This document shows positions 8,155 to 18,611 of a DNA stretch of 64,000 bases, piece after piece. Origin of the DNA: Variovorax sp. V213 (lineage in GTDB: Bacteria > Pseudomonadota > Gammaproteobacteria > Burkholderiales > Burkholderiaceae_C). The position numbers and the translations under genes are program-made. The notes under the pieces are model-generated. The model was not told where the DNA came from. It saw nothing but the letters and a program-made list of their open reading frames with translations, and ran no database searches. The stretch's first letter is position 1; each line of letters begins with the position of its first letter. The DNA is taken from positions 1,613,001 to 1,677,000 of the forward strand of contig NZ_AP028664.1 of the NCBI RefSeq assembly GCF_041154455.1, written 5' to 3'.

Positions 8155-9156
8155 TCAGATGGCCTGCGCACTGGCAGTGGCCTTGCTGCGCGCTTCCTGG
8201 GGCAGAACGGCCGAATCCGCGCGCTGCGACGGCGGCGACACGGGCACCGGTTGTGCGCCGCGCACCACGGGCGCGCTGCCTTCCGTTTGCCGCACAGCCA
8301 GGGTGGCCTCGGGCTTCATGCGGAACAGTTGCGAGAGCGCCGAGCGGTACTGGGCCTCTCCGACCGAATTGGTGTTGTGGTGCGAGCCGCCCTCGACCAG
8401 CACGAAAAGCTTGGGCACCGTGGCCGCGTTGTAGAGCTTGCGGCCCAGCGTGGGGTTGATGAGGCTGTCGGCGGTGCCATGCACCACCAGCAGCGGCGCG
8501 CCGATGTCCTTGACCCGGTTGATCGCCTCGAAGCGCTGGGTGATGAGAGGACCGAACGGCAGCCAGCCCCACTTGAAGCCGCTCACCACGTCGGCAATGG
8601 AGGTGAAGGTGCTTTCGACGATCGTGCCGCTCTCGTCGTTGACATGCGCGGCCAGGTCGATGCCGATCGCGCCACCCAGCGAATGGCCGAAGATGTAACG
8701 GTGCTGTCGCGGATGGCGGGCGGCAAGCCAGGTCCAGGCGGCGCGGGCGTCTTCGCGTGCCGATTCTTCGGACGGCAGCCCCTTGGAGCTCTTCCCGAAC
8801 CCGCGGTAGTCGATGGCCAGCACCGAAAAGCCCAGTTCGTGCATGCGCTGGATGCGCGGTGCCGAGCCGGCCACGTTGTAGCGGGCACCGTGCAGGTACA
8901 GCATCACGGGCCGGTCGGTGGTTTCGGGCTCGCCGCCGAGCCAGAGGCCGTGAAGGCGCGCGGGTTCGCCGGTGATGGAGGACTGGAAGTCGATCCAGAC
9001 GTCCTGCATGCCCTCTGTCATGGTGGCGGTATTGCCCCAGCTGCGGTCGCTGGGTTGAAAGATCCACTCGCGTTGCTGCTCATCGAACGTGGAGCAACCG
9101 GCCGCCAGAAGCGCGCACAGCGAAAGAACGGAGGCAAGCAGGGACCAGCGTTTCAT
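8155..9156 (-). CDS. Alpha/beta hydrolase, predicted lipoprotein
   Basis: 333 residues. The N-terminus has a signal peptide ending in the lipobox LLAAGC (acylated C21). The alpha/beta-hydrolase core shows the oxyanion segment YLHGARYN, the nucleophile elbow GHSLGG with S159, an acid residue in HGTAD (D230) and a histidine in GGSHHNT (259-260). The C-terminal 60 residues are low in complexity and rich in A, P and S. It resembles the BEM46/YfhR-like lipases and peptidases, probably facing the periplasm. It lies between mutL and miaA on the same strand with gaps of 185 and 42 bases. The substrate is unknown. Confidence 0.85.
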   Translation of the reverse strand: MKRWSLLASVLSLCALLAAGCSTFDEQQREWIFQPSDRSWGNTATMTEGMQDVWIDFQSSITGEPARLHGLWLGGEPETTDRPVMLYLHGARYNVAGSAPRIQRMHELGFSVLAIDYRGFGKSSKGLPSEESAREDARAAWTWLAARHPRQHRYIFGHSLGGAIGIDLAAHVNDESGTIVESTFTSIADVVSGFKWGWLPFGPLITQRFEAINRVKDIGAPLLVVHGTADSLINPTLGRKLYNAATVPKLFVLVEGGSHHNTNSVGEAQYRSALSQLFRMKPEATLAVRQTEGSAPVVRGAQPVPVSPPSQRADSAVLPQEARSKATASAQAI

Positions 9157-9341
9157 GGGCTAGAGGGACAGCGAAGTCGGCAGAAAGTTCATACGCTTTC
9201 GACTGAAACGCGCCGACACTGCGCCCCAGCACCCCTCCCCAAGTGCTCAGGTGGCACTTTGTTCTACACATGCAACGCCCGTGCCCGTTTCGCGGATGAC
9301 CGGCGAAAACTCCGGAAAAACCCTCAAAAACCTGCGATTTG

Positions 9342-11231
9342 TTATCTGCCGCGCATAAAAAGCGCATCCAGTTCGCGAATCGACAGCTGCCGCCAAGTGG
9401 GGCGGCCGTGGTTGCACTGGTCCGAGCGCTCGGTGGCTTCCATTTGACGTAACAGCGCGTTCATTTCGTCGATGGTGAGCTTGCGGTTGGCCCGCACCGC
9501 GCCGTGGCAGGCCATGGTCGAAAGCAATTCATTCTGCGCCCGCTGCACCACGCTGCTCGCGTCGTGCTGGGCCAGTTCGGCCAGCACGCTGCGCGCGAGC
9601 TCCACCGGATCGCCATCGGCCAGGGTGCCCGGCACCGCACGCACCGCAAGGGTGCGCGGCGAGAAGGGGGTGATTTCCAGCCCCAGCGTGGGCAGCACCG
9701 CGGCACAGGCCTCGGCGGTGGCCACTTCCTGTGGCGTGGCCGCGAATGTGGCCGGAATCAGCAGCGGCTGGCTGGTGATGGCGGCGCCGTCGAGCTGCGT
9801 CTTGAGCCGCTCGTAGACGATGCGCTCGTGGGCGGCGTGCATGTCGACCACGATCAGGCCCTGGCTGTTCTCGGCCAGGATATAGATGCCTTGCAGCTGC
9901 GCCAGCGCGCGCCCAAGCGGCCATGCCTCGTCGTTGGTGGCAAGGGCTTCAGGCGCCGAAGATTCTCCCGGCAACCCGGCCGGCGCGCGGAACGCCGTCG
10001 GCGGTGCGCCGGCAATGGGCCAGCCCGAAGCAGCGGGCTCGGGTGAGCGGAACGACTCGTCCGTCCGACGCGGCCACATGGCCTCGAAATCGCCGGCCCC
10101 GCGCTCCCTGGCCGTGAAATTGATGGCCGGCTGGGCCCAGGTGGCGCCCGAAGCCGGCAGGTTCGGCTTGAAAAAGGGTTGCTGCACACCCGCTGGCGCC
10201 ACCGCGTCGCCCGCGCGCGGCGCGGCAAGGGCGTTCTCGATGGCGTGGCGCACCGCCTGGTGCACCTCGCGCCCGTCGCGAAAGCGCACCTCGATCTTGG
10301 TCGGGTGCACGTTCACGTCGACCCGCGACGGATCGATTTCGAGGTATAGCGCGTACACGGGCTGTCGCTGGCCATGCAGCACGTCTTCATAGGCGCTGCG
10401 CACCGCGTGCGAAAGCACCTTGTCGCGCACGAAACGGCCGTTGACGTAGAAGAACTGCTGGTCTCCGCGCGACCGCGCCGCGTCGGGAATGCCGGCACGC
10501 CCGACCACGCGCACCGGGCCGCCGACATGGTCGACCGCCACGCTCTGCGCCACGAAGTCGTCGCTGAGCGCATCGGCCAGCCGCTGCTCGCGCTGGTCGG
10601 CGGCACGCCACTGCTCCACCAGCTTGCCGTCGTGCCACACCGAAAAGCCGACCTCGGGCCGCGCCAGCGCATGGCGCCGCACGGCCTCGATGCAGTGGGC
10701 CAGTTCGGTGGCGTCGGTCTTCAGGAACTTGCGGCGCGCCGGCGTGGCGAAGAAAAGCTCGCGCACCTCGACCGTGGTGCCCACGGCGCGGGCCACCGGA
10801 CGCAACTCGCCAGTGCGGCCGTCGAGCGCAAAAGCGCCATCCGCGCCCGCAAAGCGCGAAAGAATGCTGAGCTCGGCAATCGCATTGATCGCCGCGAGCG
10901 CCTCGCCGCGAAACCCCATGGTGCCCACGGTTTCGAGATCGTTCAGGCTGGCGATCTTGCTGGTGGCATGGCGGCGCAGCGCCACCGTGAGCTCTTCGCG
11001 CGGAATGCCCTGGCCGTCGTCCTCGACCGAGATCAGTCGCACACCACCTGAGGCCAGCCGCACCGTGACCTGCCGGGCACCTGCATCGAGTGCGTTGTCG
11101 AGCAACTCGCGCACCACCGATGCCGGCCGTTCGACCACTTCGCCGGCGGCGATCTGGCTGATCAGCTCGTCGGGAAGTTCACGGATCGGACGTCGCTCGA
11201 GAGAGGGAATGGAGGAGGGAAGGGCACTCAC
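9342..11231 (-). CDS. mutL: DNA mismatch repair protein MutL
   Basis: 629 residues. The GHKL ATPase motifs are clear in the first 110 residues: RELLDNALDAGA, DDGQGI and TMGFRGEAL. After a proline- and alanine-rich linker (about 350-440) comes the C-terminal dimerisation domain with DMHAAHERIVYE, a near match to the DQHA(X)2E(X)4E metal site of MutL nucleases with M in place of Q. MutL couples mismatch recognition by MutS to strand removal; members with an intact metal site nick DNA themselves. It is divergent from dedA across about 100 bases. Confidence 0.96.
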   Translation of the reverse strand: MSALPSSIPSLERRPIRELPDELISQIAAGEVVERPASVVRELLDNALDAGARQVTVRLASGGVRLISVEDDGQGIPREELTVALRRHATSKIASLNDLETVGTMGFRGEALAAINAIAELSILSRFAGADGAFALDGRTGELRPVARAVGTTVEVRELFFATPARRKFLKTDATELAHCIEAVRRHALARPEVGFSVWHDGKLVEQWRAADQREQRLADALSDDFVAQSVAVDHVGGPVRVVGRAGIPDAARSRGDQQFFYVNGRFVRDKVLSHAVRSAYEDVLHGQRQPVYALYLEIDPSRVDVNVHPTKIEVRFRDGREVHQAVRHAIENALAAPRAGDAVAPAGVQQPFFKPNLPASGATWAQPAINFTARERGAGDFEAMWPRRTDESFRSPEPAASGWPIAGAPPTAFRAPAGLPGESSAPEALATNDEAWPLGRALAQLQGIYILAENSQGLIVVDMHAAHERIVYERLKTQLDGAAITSQPLLIPATFAATPQEVATAEACAAVLPTLGLEITPFSPRTLAVRAVPGTLADGDPVELARSVLAELAQHDASSVVQRAQNELLSTMACHGAVRANRKLTIDEMNALLRQMEATERSDQCNHGRPTWRQLSIRELDALFMRGR

Positions 11232-11334
11232 GCGAGCATTCTAGAAGCCCGACCGGATGTTTCGAGCTGTCATGCAGGGTCTCTGAATCCATTACGGCAG
11301 GCCATGCGGCACGCAGCACGGATAATCCGCCACC

Positions 11335-12003
11335 ATGGAAATCATCAGCTTTCTCGTCGACTTCATCCTGCATGTCGACAAACACCTCGAGGCCTTCGTC
11401 ATCGCCTATGGACCGTGGGTCTATGCGCTGCTCTTCCTGATCGTGTTCGTGGAGACGGGCGCGGTGGTGATGCCGTTCCTGCCCGGTGACTCGCTGCTTT
11501 TCATCGTGGGCGCGCTGTGCGGCGCGGGACTCATGAACTTTCCGTTGGCCTGCGCGGTTCTCATTGCCGCTGCCATCCTGGGCGACCAGTGCAACTACAG
11601 CATCGGCCGCTACTTCGGGCCCAAGGTCTTCAAGTGGGAGAACTCGCGCTTCTTCAACCGCAAAGCCTTCGATCAGGCGCACGCGTTCTACGAGCGTTAC
11701 GGCGGCGTCACGATCATCCTTGCGCGCTTCATGCCCTTCATTCGCACCTTTGCGCCCTTCGTGGCGGGTGTGGCCGAAATGAGCCGCGCAAAGTTCACGA
11801 TGTTCAACGTGGTCGGCGGGCTGATCTGGGTGCTTGGCATTGCAACGGCGGGCTACTTCTTCGGCAACCTGCCCTTCGTGCGCGAGCACCTCGACAAGAT
11901 CATCTGGGCGCTGATCTTCGTGCCTGGCCTGATCGCCATCTTCGGCGCCTGGCGTGCGTCGCGCGCGGAAAAAGCCCGCGCGCAATTGCCGTCGAAAGCC
12001 TGA
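11335..12003 (+). CDS. DedA-family membrane protein
   Basis: 222 residues with several hydrophobic segments. The conserved PFLPGDSLLFIVGAL region follows an acidic residue in the second helix (VFVETGAVVM), and ARFMPFIRTFAPFVAG is the arginine-containing signature of the SNARE-associated/DedA superfamily. These inner-membrane proteins help maintain proton motive force and have been linked to undecaprenyl phosphate or lipid flipping. Its start lies near the mutL promoter region on the opposite strand, and a hairpin at 12019-12042 separates it from the convergent lipoprotein gene. Confidence 0.9.
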   Translation: MEIISFLVDFILHVDKHLEAFVIAYGPWVYALLFLIVFVETGAVVMPFLPGDSLLFIVGALCGAGLMNFPLACAVLIAAAILGDQCNYSIGRYFGPKVFKWENSRFFNRKAFDQAHAFYERYGGVTIILARFMPFIRTFAPFVAGVAEMSRAKFTMFNVVGGLIWVLGIATAGYFFGNLPFVREHLDKIIWALIFVPGLIAIFGAWRASRAEKARAQLPSKA

Positions 12004-12011
12004 CCGCAGCC

Positions 12012-12042
12012 CCAAAAAAAGCGCGCCGGCGATGGCGCGCTT
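12012..12042 (-). terminator. Rho-independent terminator of the glycine-zipper lipoprotein gene
   Basis: AAGCGCGCC at 12019-12027 pairs with GGCGCGCTT at 12034-12042 around a 6-base loop. Read on the minus strand the stem ends in a run of seven T, a good terminator for the gene that ends at 12058. On the plus strand only a short T stretch follows, so it would work less well for dedA. Confidence 0.8.
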
Positions 12043-12057
12043 CAACATTGGCAACGG

Positions 12058-12357
12058 TCAGTACGTCGGGCCGTTGCGCGGGTAGTAAGTGTTCGGCGGA
12101 TAGGCCGGATAAGCGCGCTGGCTCTCGTAGTAGTTGCGTTCGTCCACACTGCGGCCCACCTGGTTGCCGATCACGCCGCCAATGGCTGCACCGCCCAGCG
12201 TACTGGCGGTGTTGCCCCCGATGGCGTGGCCCACTGCCGCGCCGCCGAGTGCGCCGACCCCGGTGCCCAGGTTCTGGTTGGGACCGGAAGCGCAACCCGC
12301 CACTGCCATGACCGTGGTAGCCGCCGCAGCGGCCATCCAGATTCGTGTCTTCATCAT
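12058..12357 (-). CDS. Glycine-zipper lipoprotein (2TM, Rick_17kDa/SlyB-like)
   Basis: 99 residues from the ATG at 12355-12357. A GTG upstream at 12366 keeps the frame open but overlaps the AAAGGTGG ribosome binding site, which favours the ATG. The signal peptide ends in MAVAGC, a lipobox. The middle repeats G-x3-G patterns (GTGVGALGGAAVGHAIGG and GGAAIGGVIGNQVG), the glycine zipper of small outer-membrane lipoproteins that stabilise the envelope. The tail is rich in Y and P. The exact role is unknown. A second member of the family lies at 32674. Confidence 0.85.
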   Translation of the reverse strand: MMKTRIWMAAAAATTVMAVAGCASGPNQNLGTGVGALGGAAVGHAIGGNTASTLGGAAIGGVIGNQVGRSVDERNYYESQRAYPAYPPNTYYPRNGPTY

Positions 12358-12489
12358 GTCGTCCACCTTTCTAGAGTGATGGAGTCATGATGGGCAAGAG
12401 GGGGCCGGCAGCGTTGTAGGAGCCTGCCGCGCCTGGGTGTGCGTTGCCACGGGCCGCCCGGCGTGGGACAGCAGGGCGGCGCAAGACAG

Positions 12490-14046
12490 TCAAAGCTGAC
12501 GGCTGCGCGCCAGCGGCGGGTTCTGTGCAAAGTAGCGCTGGATGCCGCGCATCAGCGCGTCAGCAAGGCTCTCCTGGTAGCTGACGCTGCGCAGGTTCGC
12601 TTCTTCTTCGGGGTTGCTGATGAACGCCGTTTCGACCAGCACGCTCGGAATGTCGGGCGCCTTGAGCACGGCAAAACCGGCCTGCTCGACCTGGGGCTTG
12701 TGCAGCCGCGCGCCGATGCCGCGGATCTCGCCCAGCATGGCACCGCCGAGCTTGAGGCTGTCGTTGATCTGGGCCGTGGTGCTCATGTCGAGCAGCGCGC
12801 GCTGTACCTGCACTTCGTGGTTGCCGACATTCACGCCGCCCACCTTGTCGGCGTCGTTTTCCTTGTTGGCAAGCCAGCGCGCAGCACTGCTCGAGGCGCC
12901 GCTCTGGCTCAACGCAAACACGCTCGCGCCGCGGGCCGCGGGCGTGGTGAATGCATCGGCATGGATGCTCACGAACAGGTCAGCCTGTACGCGCCGCGCT
13001 TTTTGCACGCGCACGCCCAGCGGCACAAAAAAGTCCGCGTCACGTGTAAGAAACGCGCGCATCGGATTGCCGTTGACGCTGCTGGTGTTGATGCGGTCGC
13101 GCAGGCGGTGCGCAATTTGCAGCACGATGTCTTTTTCGCGCGTGCCGTTGGGGCCGATGGCGCCCGGATCTTCGCCGCCGTGGCCTGGATCGAGGGCCAC
13201 GATGATGATGCGGTCGGTGCGGCTCGCGGTGGCGCCGTTGCGCGCAGCCGCGACGGGCGCAGCAGGGGCAATGGGCGCCGCGGGCGCCGTGGGCGCAATG
13301 GGCGGTGGTGGCGCGACAAGGCCGGGCCGCGTCGACTGCTGCGCCATCAGTTCGCCCAGCGGATCGGGTGCGGGCGCGGCCGCCGCGGCCGGTGGCCTGG
13401 CGGGAGGCGCAGCAGCGCCGGGCACAGGGCGCGGCGCGGGCACGTTGGGCGAAGGCCGCACGAGAACCGGCGGCCCGCCATCGGGCGCGAGGCCCGAAGA
13501 CGGCGCGGCGGGCGGCGGCACCGAGGGCGCGCTGGCCACGGCGGTGTCGTTGCCGCCGCTGCTGCTGCGCGGCGCCTCGCGCAGGCGCTCGGTGATCAGC
13601 GCTTCCATCGGGTCGATGGCTTTTTCGGGGTAGAGGTCGAGCACCAGCCGGTGCTTGTACGCGGCAATCGGCGCCAGCGAGAACACCTGCGGCACCACGG
13701 CCTGCTTCAGGTCGAAGACGATGCGCACCACCTTCGGCGCGTTCTGCCCGACGCGCAGGCCGTTGATGTACGGATCGCCGGGCTTGATCTTGCCGACCAG
13801 TTCGCGCAGTTCGGGGTTCAGGTCGATGCCTTCGATGTCCACCGCCAGCCGGGGCGGGCTGCCCACCACGAGCTGCTGCGAATGGAGGCGCGCATCGGAC
13901 TCGATGGTCACGCGCGTGTAATCGGCCGCGGGCCATACGCGCACGGCGAGGATGGTGGCGCCGCGCGCGATCTGGTGCACGCCGAGCATCAGCGCAATGC
14001 TGCCGCCTTGCAGCAGCACGCGCCGCTTGAGTCCGCTCGCCTTCAT
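12490..14046 (-). CDS. amiC: N-acetylmuramoyl-L-alanine amidase AmiC with AMIN domain
   Basis: 518 residues. The N-terminus MKASGLKRRVLLQGGSIALM carries a twin arginine and a hydrophobic stretch, in line with Tat export as known for E. coli AmiC. An AMIN domain (about 35-145) targets the septum. A long P/A-rich linker follows, then the Amidase_3 zinc domain: ALDPGHGGEDPG (zinc H), GTREKDIVL (zinc E), SIHADAF (zinc H) and VLVETAFISNPEEE (catalytic E). The enzyme cleaves peptide stems from glycan strands to separate daughter cells. Its ATG overlaps the end of tsaE by four bases, the usual tsaE-amiC pairing of beta- and gamma-proteobacteria. Confidence 0.95.
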   Translation of the reverse strand: MKASGLKRRVLLQGGSIALMLGVHQIARGATILAVRVWPAADYTRVTIESDARLHSQQLVVGSPPRLAVDIEGIDLNPELRELVGKIKPGDPYINGLRVGQNAPKVVRIVFDLKQAVVPQVFSLAPIAAYKHRLVLDLYPEKAIDPMEALITERLREAPRSSSGGNDTAVASAPSVPPPAAPSSGLAPDGGPPVLVRPSPNVPAPRPVPGAAAPPARPPAAAAAPAPDPLGELMAQQSTRPGLVAPPPPIAPTAPAAPIAPAAPVAAARNGATASRTDRIIIVALDPGHGGEDPGAIGPNGTREKDIVLQIAHRLRDRINTSSVNGNPMRAFLTRDADFFVPLGVRVQKARRVQADLFVSIHADAFTTPAARGASVFALSQSGASSSAARWLANKENDADKVGGVNVGNHEVQVQRALLDMSTTAQINDSLKLGGAMLGEIRGIGARLHKPQVEQAGFAVLKAPDIPSVLVETAFISNPEEEANLRSVSYQESLADALMRGIQRYFAQNPPLARSRQL

Positions 14047-14537
14047 GCGCCGATGCGCGCCAGCAGATCGCTGCCGCGCGGGGTGTTGGCCAGGAGGGTC
14101 ACGCTGCGTGTGTCGTCGGTCATTGCTTCTATTTTAATAGCGAGGTCGGCAATTGGTGTGCGGCCCGCGGCGTTTTCCGGCCATTCGGCGAGCTTGAGCC
14201 CCGGTCCGGCAAAAATGTCGCGAAAACCGGCGTCGTCCCATTCGCGGGGATCGTTGAAACGGTAGAAGTCGAAATGGAAGATGGCGAGCCCGTCGGGTGC
14301 CTCGTGCGGTTCGACCACCGCATAGGTCGGGCTCTTGATGCGGCCCTCGATGCCGAGCGCGCGCAGCAGGTGGCGCACGAAGGTGGTCTTGCCGGCGCCG
14401 AGGTCGCCATGCAGCGCAATGAAGGCATCGCGCAATGCGGGCGAGGCGGCGAGGGCGCGTGCGAAGGCGGCGGTGTCGTCCTCGCTGCGCCAGTGCAGCG
14501 TGCGGCCGGCGTTCTTCGGAATTTCTACAATCGGCAA

Positions 14538-14552
<15 letters not shown>
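14043..14552 (-). CDS. tsaE: tRNA threonylcarbamoyladenosine biosynthesis ATPase TsaE
   Basis: 169 residues from the ATG at 14550-14552; the frame stays open to 14603, but the extra residues look unlike the family. The P-loop GDLGAGKTT is followed by FVRHLLRALG, SPTYAVVEPHE and HFDFYRF, all typical of TsaE (YjeE). TsaE drives the TsaBD complex that makes t6A37 in tRNA. The coding 5' end overlaps that of the divergent queG by about 15 bases. Near its C-terminus the codons for LAIKIEA form an AT-rich palindromic element (14124-14145) described under findings. Confidence 0.93.
14124..14145 (-). repeat. AT-rich short palindromic element inside tsaE
   Basis: On the coding strand the core is GCTATTAAAATAGAAGC, with CTATT opposed to AATAG, in a GC-rich gene. 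It encodes AIKIEA. It is alike in form to the elements at 21636 and 31191, though the least similar of the three. Confidence 0.4.
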
Positions 14553-15665
<1,113 letters not shown>

Positions 15666-16631
15666 ACAGGGTCACGAGACCCGCCACGTACGGCCCGTTG
15701 TAGCCCATGCGCGCTGCCAGCACATAGGCGCTCGAGGCCGTGGGCACGGCGGAAAACGCCATCAGCACGGAAGCCTGCGTGGCGTCCAGGCGCAGCGCAA
15801 GGGAGAGGCCCCAGGCGACCAGCGGCAAGAACAGATGCCGTATGGCAAGCACCGAAACCGCCAGCACCTTGCCGCGCCCCAGGGTTGCGAACTGCATGCC
15901 CGCCCCCGCCGCCAGCAGGCCGAGCGCGAGCGATGCGGCGCCGATGCGCGTGAGCGTCGGCGTGGCCCAGTTCGGAATGGTGAAGCCCAGCACGTTCGCG
16001 AGCAGCCCGGCCAGCGTGGCGACGATCAGCGGGTTGCGCACCAGTTGCCGCGTAAAACCGGTCTGGGCGTGCCGCGCCATCGGCCAGACGGCCGCGATGT
16101 TGAACATCGGCACGCATACGCCGATCAGCACCGCGATCAGCAACAGGCCTTGCGGGCCGGCCAGCCGTTCGGCGAGCGCAAGGCAGATGAAGGAGTTGAA
16201 GCGAAACGCGATCTGCGTGCTTGCCGCGTGATCGCGGCGGTCGATGTGCGTGCGCAGGCCTGGAACGAAGGGCAGCGCATAGGCCAGCGCAATGCCGCAG
16301 ATGCCGATGCCCACGCCCGCGGTGAGCAGGCTCGAGGTGGCGCCAAAATCGAGCGGGCTGCGCACGATCGAATGGAACAGCAATACCGGGAATAGAAAGT
16401 AGTACACCAGGCTTTCGACCTGGTCCCACACGCGGCGGTCGAGCGCGGTGTAGCGGCAAAGCAGCCAACCGATGGCAATGAGAGAAAAGTCCGGGAAGAG
16501 CAGCTGGGCGAAGTTCACCGCTTCGAGCATAAACCGTGGCGAACCATGGGTAATCCACAGCACGGGCGCAGTGCGAAGCCGCTAGCATCCGGGGCTTTGC
16601 TTTTTCGACATAGTCAATCAAGGAGTTATCG

Positions 16632-17606
16632 ATGCAACGTCGTCAATGGGGCGCCATGGTAGGTGCCGCCGCGCTGGTCGCGGTCGCTGGCCAGAGCTTC
16701 GCGCAGGGCTATCCCAACAAGCCGGTCGAACTGAGCGTGCCCTTTGCACCGGGCGGCACGACCGACATCGTGGCGCGCGTCATCTCCGACCCCCTGGGCA
16801 AGGTGCTGGGCCAGCCGGTGGTGGTGATCAACCGCGCGGGCGGCGGCGGCATCGTCGGTGCGGCCGAAACGGCGCGCGCCACGCCCGACGGCTACAAGCT
16901 CGGTGTGGCCACGGTCTCGAGCACGGCGGCCAACCCGGCCATCAACCCGAAGGTGCCGTACGACCCGATCAACGACTTCACGCCGATCATCAACATCGCG
17001 GCCACGCCGAACATCATTGCGGTGAACCCGAGCTTCCCGGCCAAGAACTACGCGGAGTTCGTGGCCGAGCTCAAGAAGAACCCCGGCAAGTATTCGTATG
17101 CCTCGTCCGGCACAGGCGGCATCGGCCACCTGCTGATGGAGCTCTACAAGAGCCTCACCAACACTTTCGTCACGCACATTCCCTACCGCGGCGCGGGCCC
17201 CGCGCTCAACGACGTCGTAGCGGGCCAGGTGCCGATCATGTTCGACAACATTCCGTCGGCCATGCCGTTCATCCAGAGCGGCCGCCTGGTTCCCATCGTG
17301 GTGTCGGCGCCGCAGCGCCTTGCCGCGCTGCCCAATGTGCCGACCTTCAAGGAAGTGGGGCTCGAGCCGGTCAATCGCATGGCCTACTACGGCATCCTCG
17401 GTCCCAAGGGCCTGCCGAAGGAAGTGGTCGACAAGATCAATGCCGGCGTGAAGAAGTCCGTGGAAGACCCGGCCGTGAAGAAGCGCATCGAAGACACCGG
17501 TTCGCTGATCGTGGCCAACACGCCCGAGCAGTTTGCCGCGCAGATCAAGGCCGAGTACGAGGTCTACAAGCAGGTGGTGGCCAAGCAGAAGCTAAAGCTC
17601 GACTGA
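16632..17606 (+). CDS. Bug-family tripartite tricarboxylate transporter substrate-binding protein
   Basis: 324 residues. A signal peptide MQRRQWGAMVGAAALVAVAGQSFAQ precedes the TctC/Bug fold: YPNKPVELSVPFAPGGTTD, NRAGGGGIVGA, and PYRGAGPALNDVVAGQ. Bug proteins bind carboxylates in the periplasm for TctAB-type membrane partners. No tctA or tctB lies nearby, so this is one of the many orphan Bug proteins known from Burkholderiales. A ribosome binding site AAGGAG stands 7 bases before the ATG and a strong terminator follows, so it is probably a single-gene unit. Confidence 0.93.
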   Translation: MQRRQWGAMVGAAALVAVAGQSFAQGYPNKPVELSVPFAPGGTTDIVARVISDPLGKVLGQPVVVINRAGGGGIVGAAETARATPDGYKLGVATVSSTAANPAINPKVPYDPINDFTPIINIAATPNIIAVNPSFPAKNYAEFVAELKKNPGKYSYASSGTGGIGHLLMELYKSLTNTFVTHIPYRGAGPALNDVVAGQVPIMFDNIPSAMPFIQSGRLVPIVVSAPQRLAALPNVPTFKEVGLEPVNRMAYYGILGPKGLPKEVVDKINAGVKKSVEDPAVKKRIEDTGSLIVANTPEQFAAQIKAEYEVYKQVVAKQKLKLD

Positions 17607-17625
17607 TCCGCTTTCTTCTGACCAA

Positions 17626-17656
17626 GGCCGTCCGCACACGGGCGGCCTTTTTCTTT
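17626..17656 (+). terminator. Rho-independent terminator after the Bug protein gene
   Basis: GGCCGTCCG (17626-17634) pairs with CGGGCGGCC (17639-17647), with one G-T wobble and a CACA loop, followed by five T. It lies 19 bases after the Bug stop codon and isolates that gene from xerD. Confidence 0.88.
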
Positions 17657-17685
17657 GGTGATTTCATTTTTGCTATCTTGCAGGC

Positions 17686-18597
17686 ATGACCGAGGCCGCT
17701 GCCGTACAAACTCCTGAAATCGACGACTTCATCGACGCCCTCTGGCTCGAAGATGGACTGTCGAAGAACACGCTGGCCGCCTACCGGCGCGACCTGGCGC
17801 TGTTCGCGCAGTGGCTGCGCAAGGAGCGCGGCGGCGCGGTGCTCGATGCCGCGAAGGAGAACGACCTGCAGGCCTACATGGGCGTGCGCCTTTCCACCAA
17901 AGGCAAGGCCACCTCGGCCAATCGGCGGCTCACCGTGTTCAAGCGCTATTACCGCTGGGCGCTGCGCGAGCGGCGCATCGCGGCCGATCCGAGCCTGCGG
18001 CTCGCGCCGGCGCGGCAGATGCCGCGCGCCATCAAGACCTTGTCCGAAAAGCAGGTCGACGACCTGCTGGCCGCGCCCGACGTCGAGACGCCGCTGGGGC
18101 TGCGTGATCGCGCCATGCTCGAGCTGATGTATGCGAGCGGGCTGCGCGTGAGCGAGCTGGTTGCGCTCAAGGCCATCGACATGAGCCTGAACGACGGCGT
18201 CCTGCGCGTGCTGGGCAAGGGCAACAAGGAGCGCCTCGTGCCTTTCGGCGGCGAGGCGCGCCGCTGGATCGAGCGCTATCTGGAGGAGTCGCGGCCCGTC
18301 ATTCTCGATGCGCAGCAGACGCCCGACCTGTTCGTGACCGCGCGCGGTGCGGGCATGACGCGCGTGATGTTCTGGATCATCGTGAAGAAGCAGGCCGCCG
18401 CGGCCGGCATTCACGTGCCGCTGTCGCCGCACACCTTGCGGCATGCATTCGCCACCCATTTGCTGAACCATGGCGCCGACCTGCGCGCGGTGCAGCTGCT
18501 GCTGGGGCACGCGGATATTTCGACGACGACCATCTACACCCACGTGGCGCGCGAGCGGCTCAAACAGCTGCACGCCAAGCACCACCCGCGCGGCTGA
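17686..18597 (+). CDS. xerD: Site-specific tyrosine recombinase XerD
   Basis: 303 residues. The N-terminal SAM-like core-binding domain is followed by the catalytic domain with R154 (SGLRVSEL), K178 (GKGNKER), H249 and R252 (HTLRHAFATHLL), H275 (LLGHADIST) and Y284 (IYTH). The HAKHHPRG end is typical of chromosomal XerD rather than of phage or integron integrases. With XerC it resolves chromosome dimers at dif. No other integrase signs lie around it. The DUF72 gene starts 14 bases downstream, so the two may be co-transcribed. Confidence 0.94.
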   Translation: MTEAAAVQTPEIDDFIDALWLEDGLSKNTLAAYRRDLALFAQWLRKERGGAVLDAAKENDLQAYMGVRLSTKGKATSANRRLTVFKRYYRWALRERRIAADPSLRLAPARQMPRAIKTLSEKQVDDLLAAPDVETPLGLRDRAMLELMYASGLRVSELVALKAIDMSLNDGVLRVLGKGNKERLVPFGGEARRWIERYLEESRPVILDAQQTPDLFVTARGAGMTRVMFWIIVKKQAAAAGIHVPLSPHTLRHAFATHLLNHGADLRAVQLLLGHADISTTTIYTHVARERLKQLHAKHHPRG

Positions 18598-18611
18598 GGG
18601 CGCCACGCGAA

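Noticed and set aside
17686..18597. Integrase as sign of a mobile element
   Set aside because: Sequence end HAKHHPRG and context fit housekeeping XerD; no att repeats, transposase or phage genes nearby.
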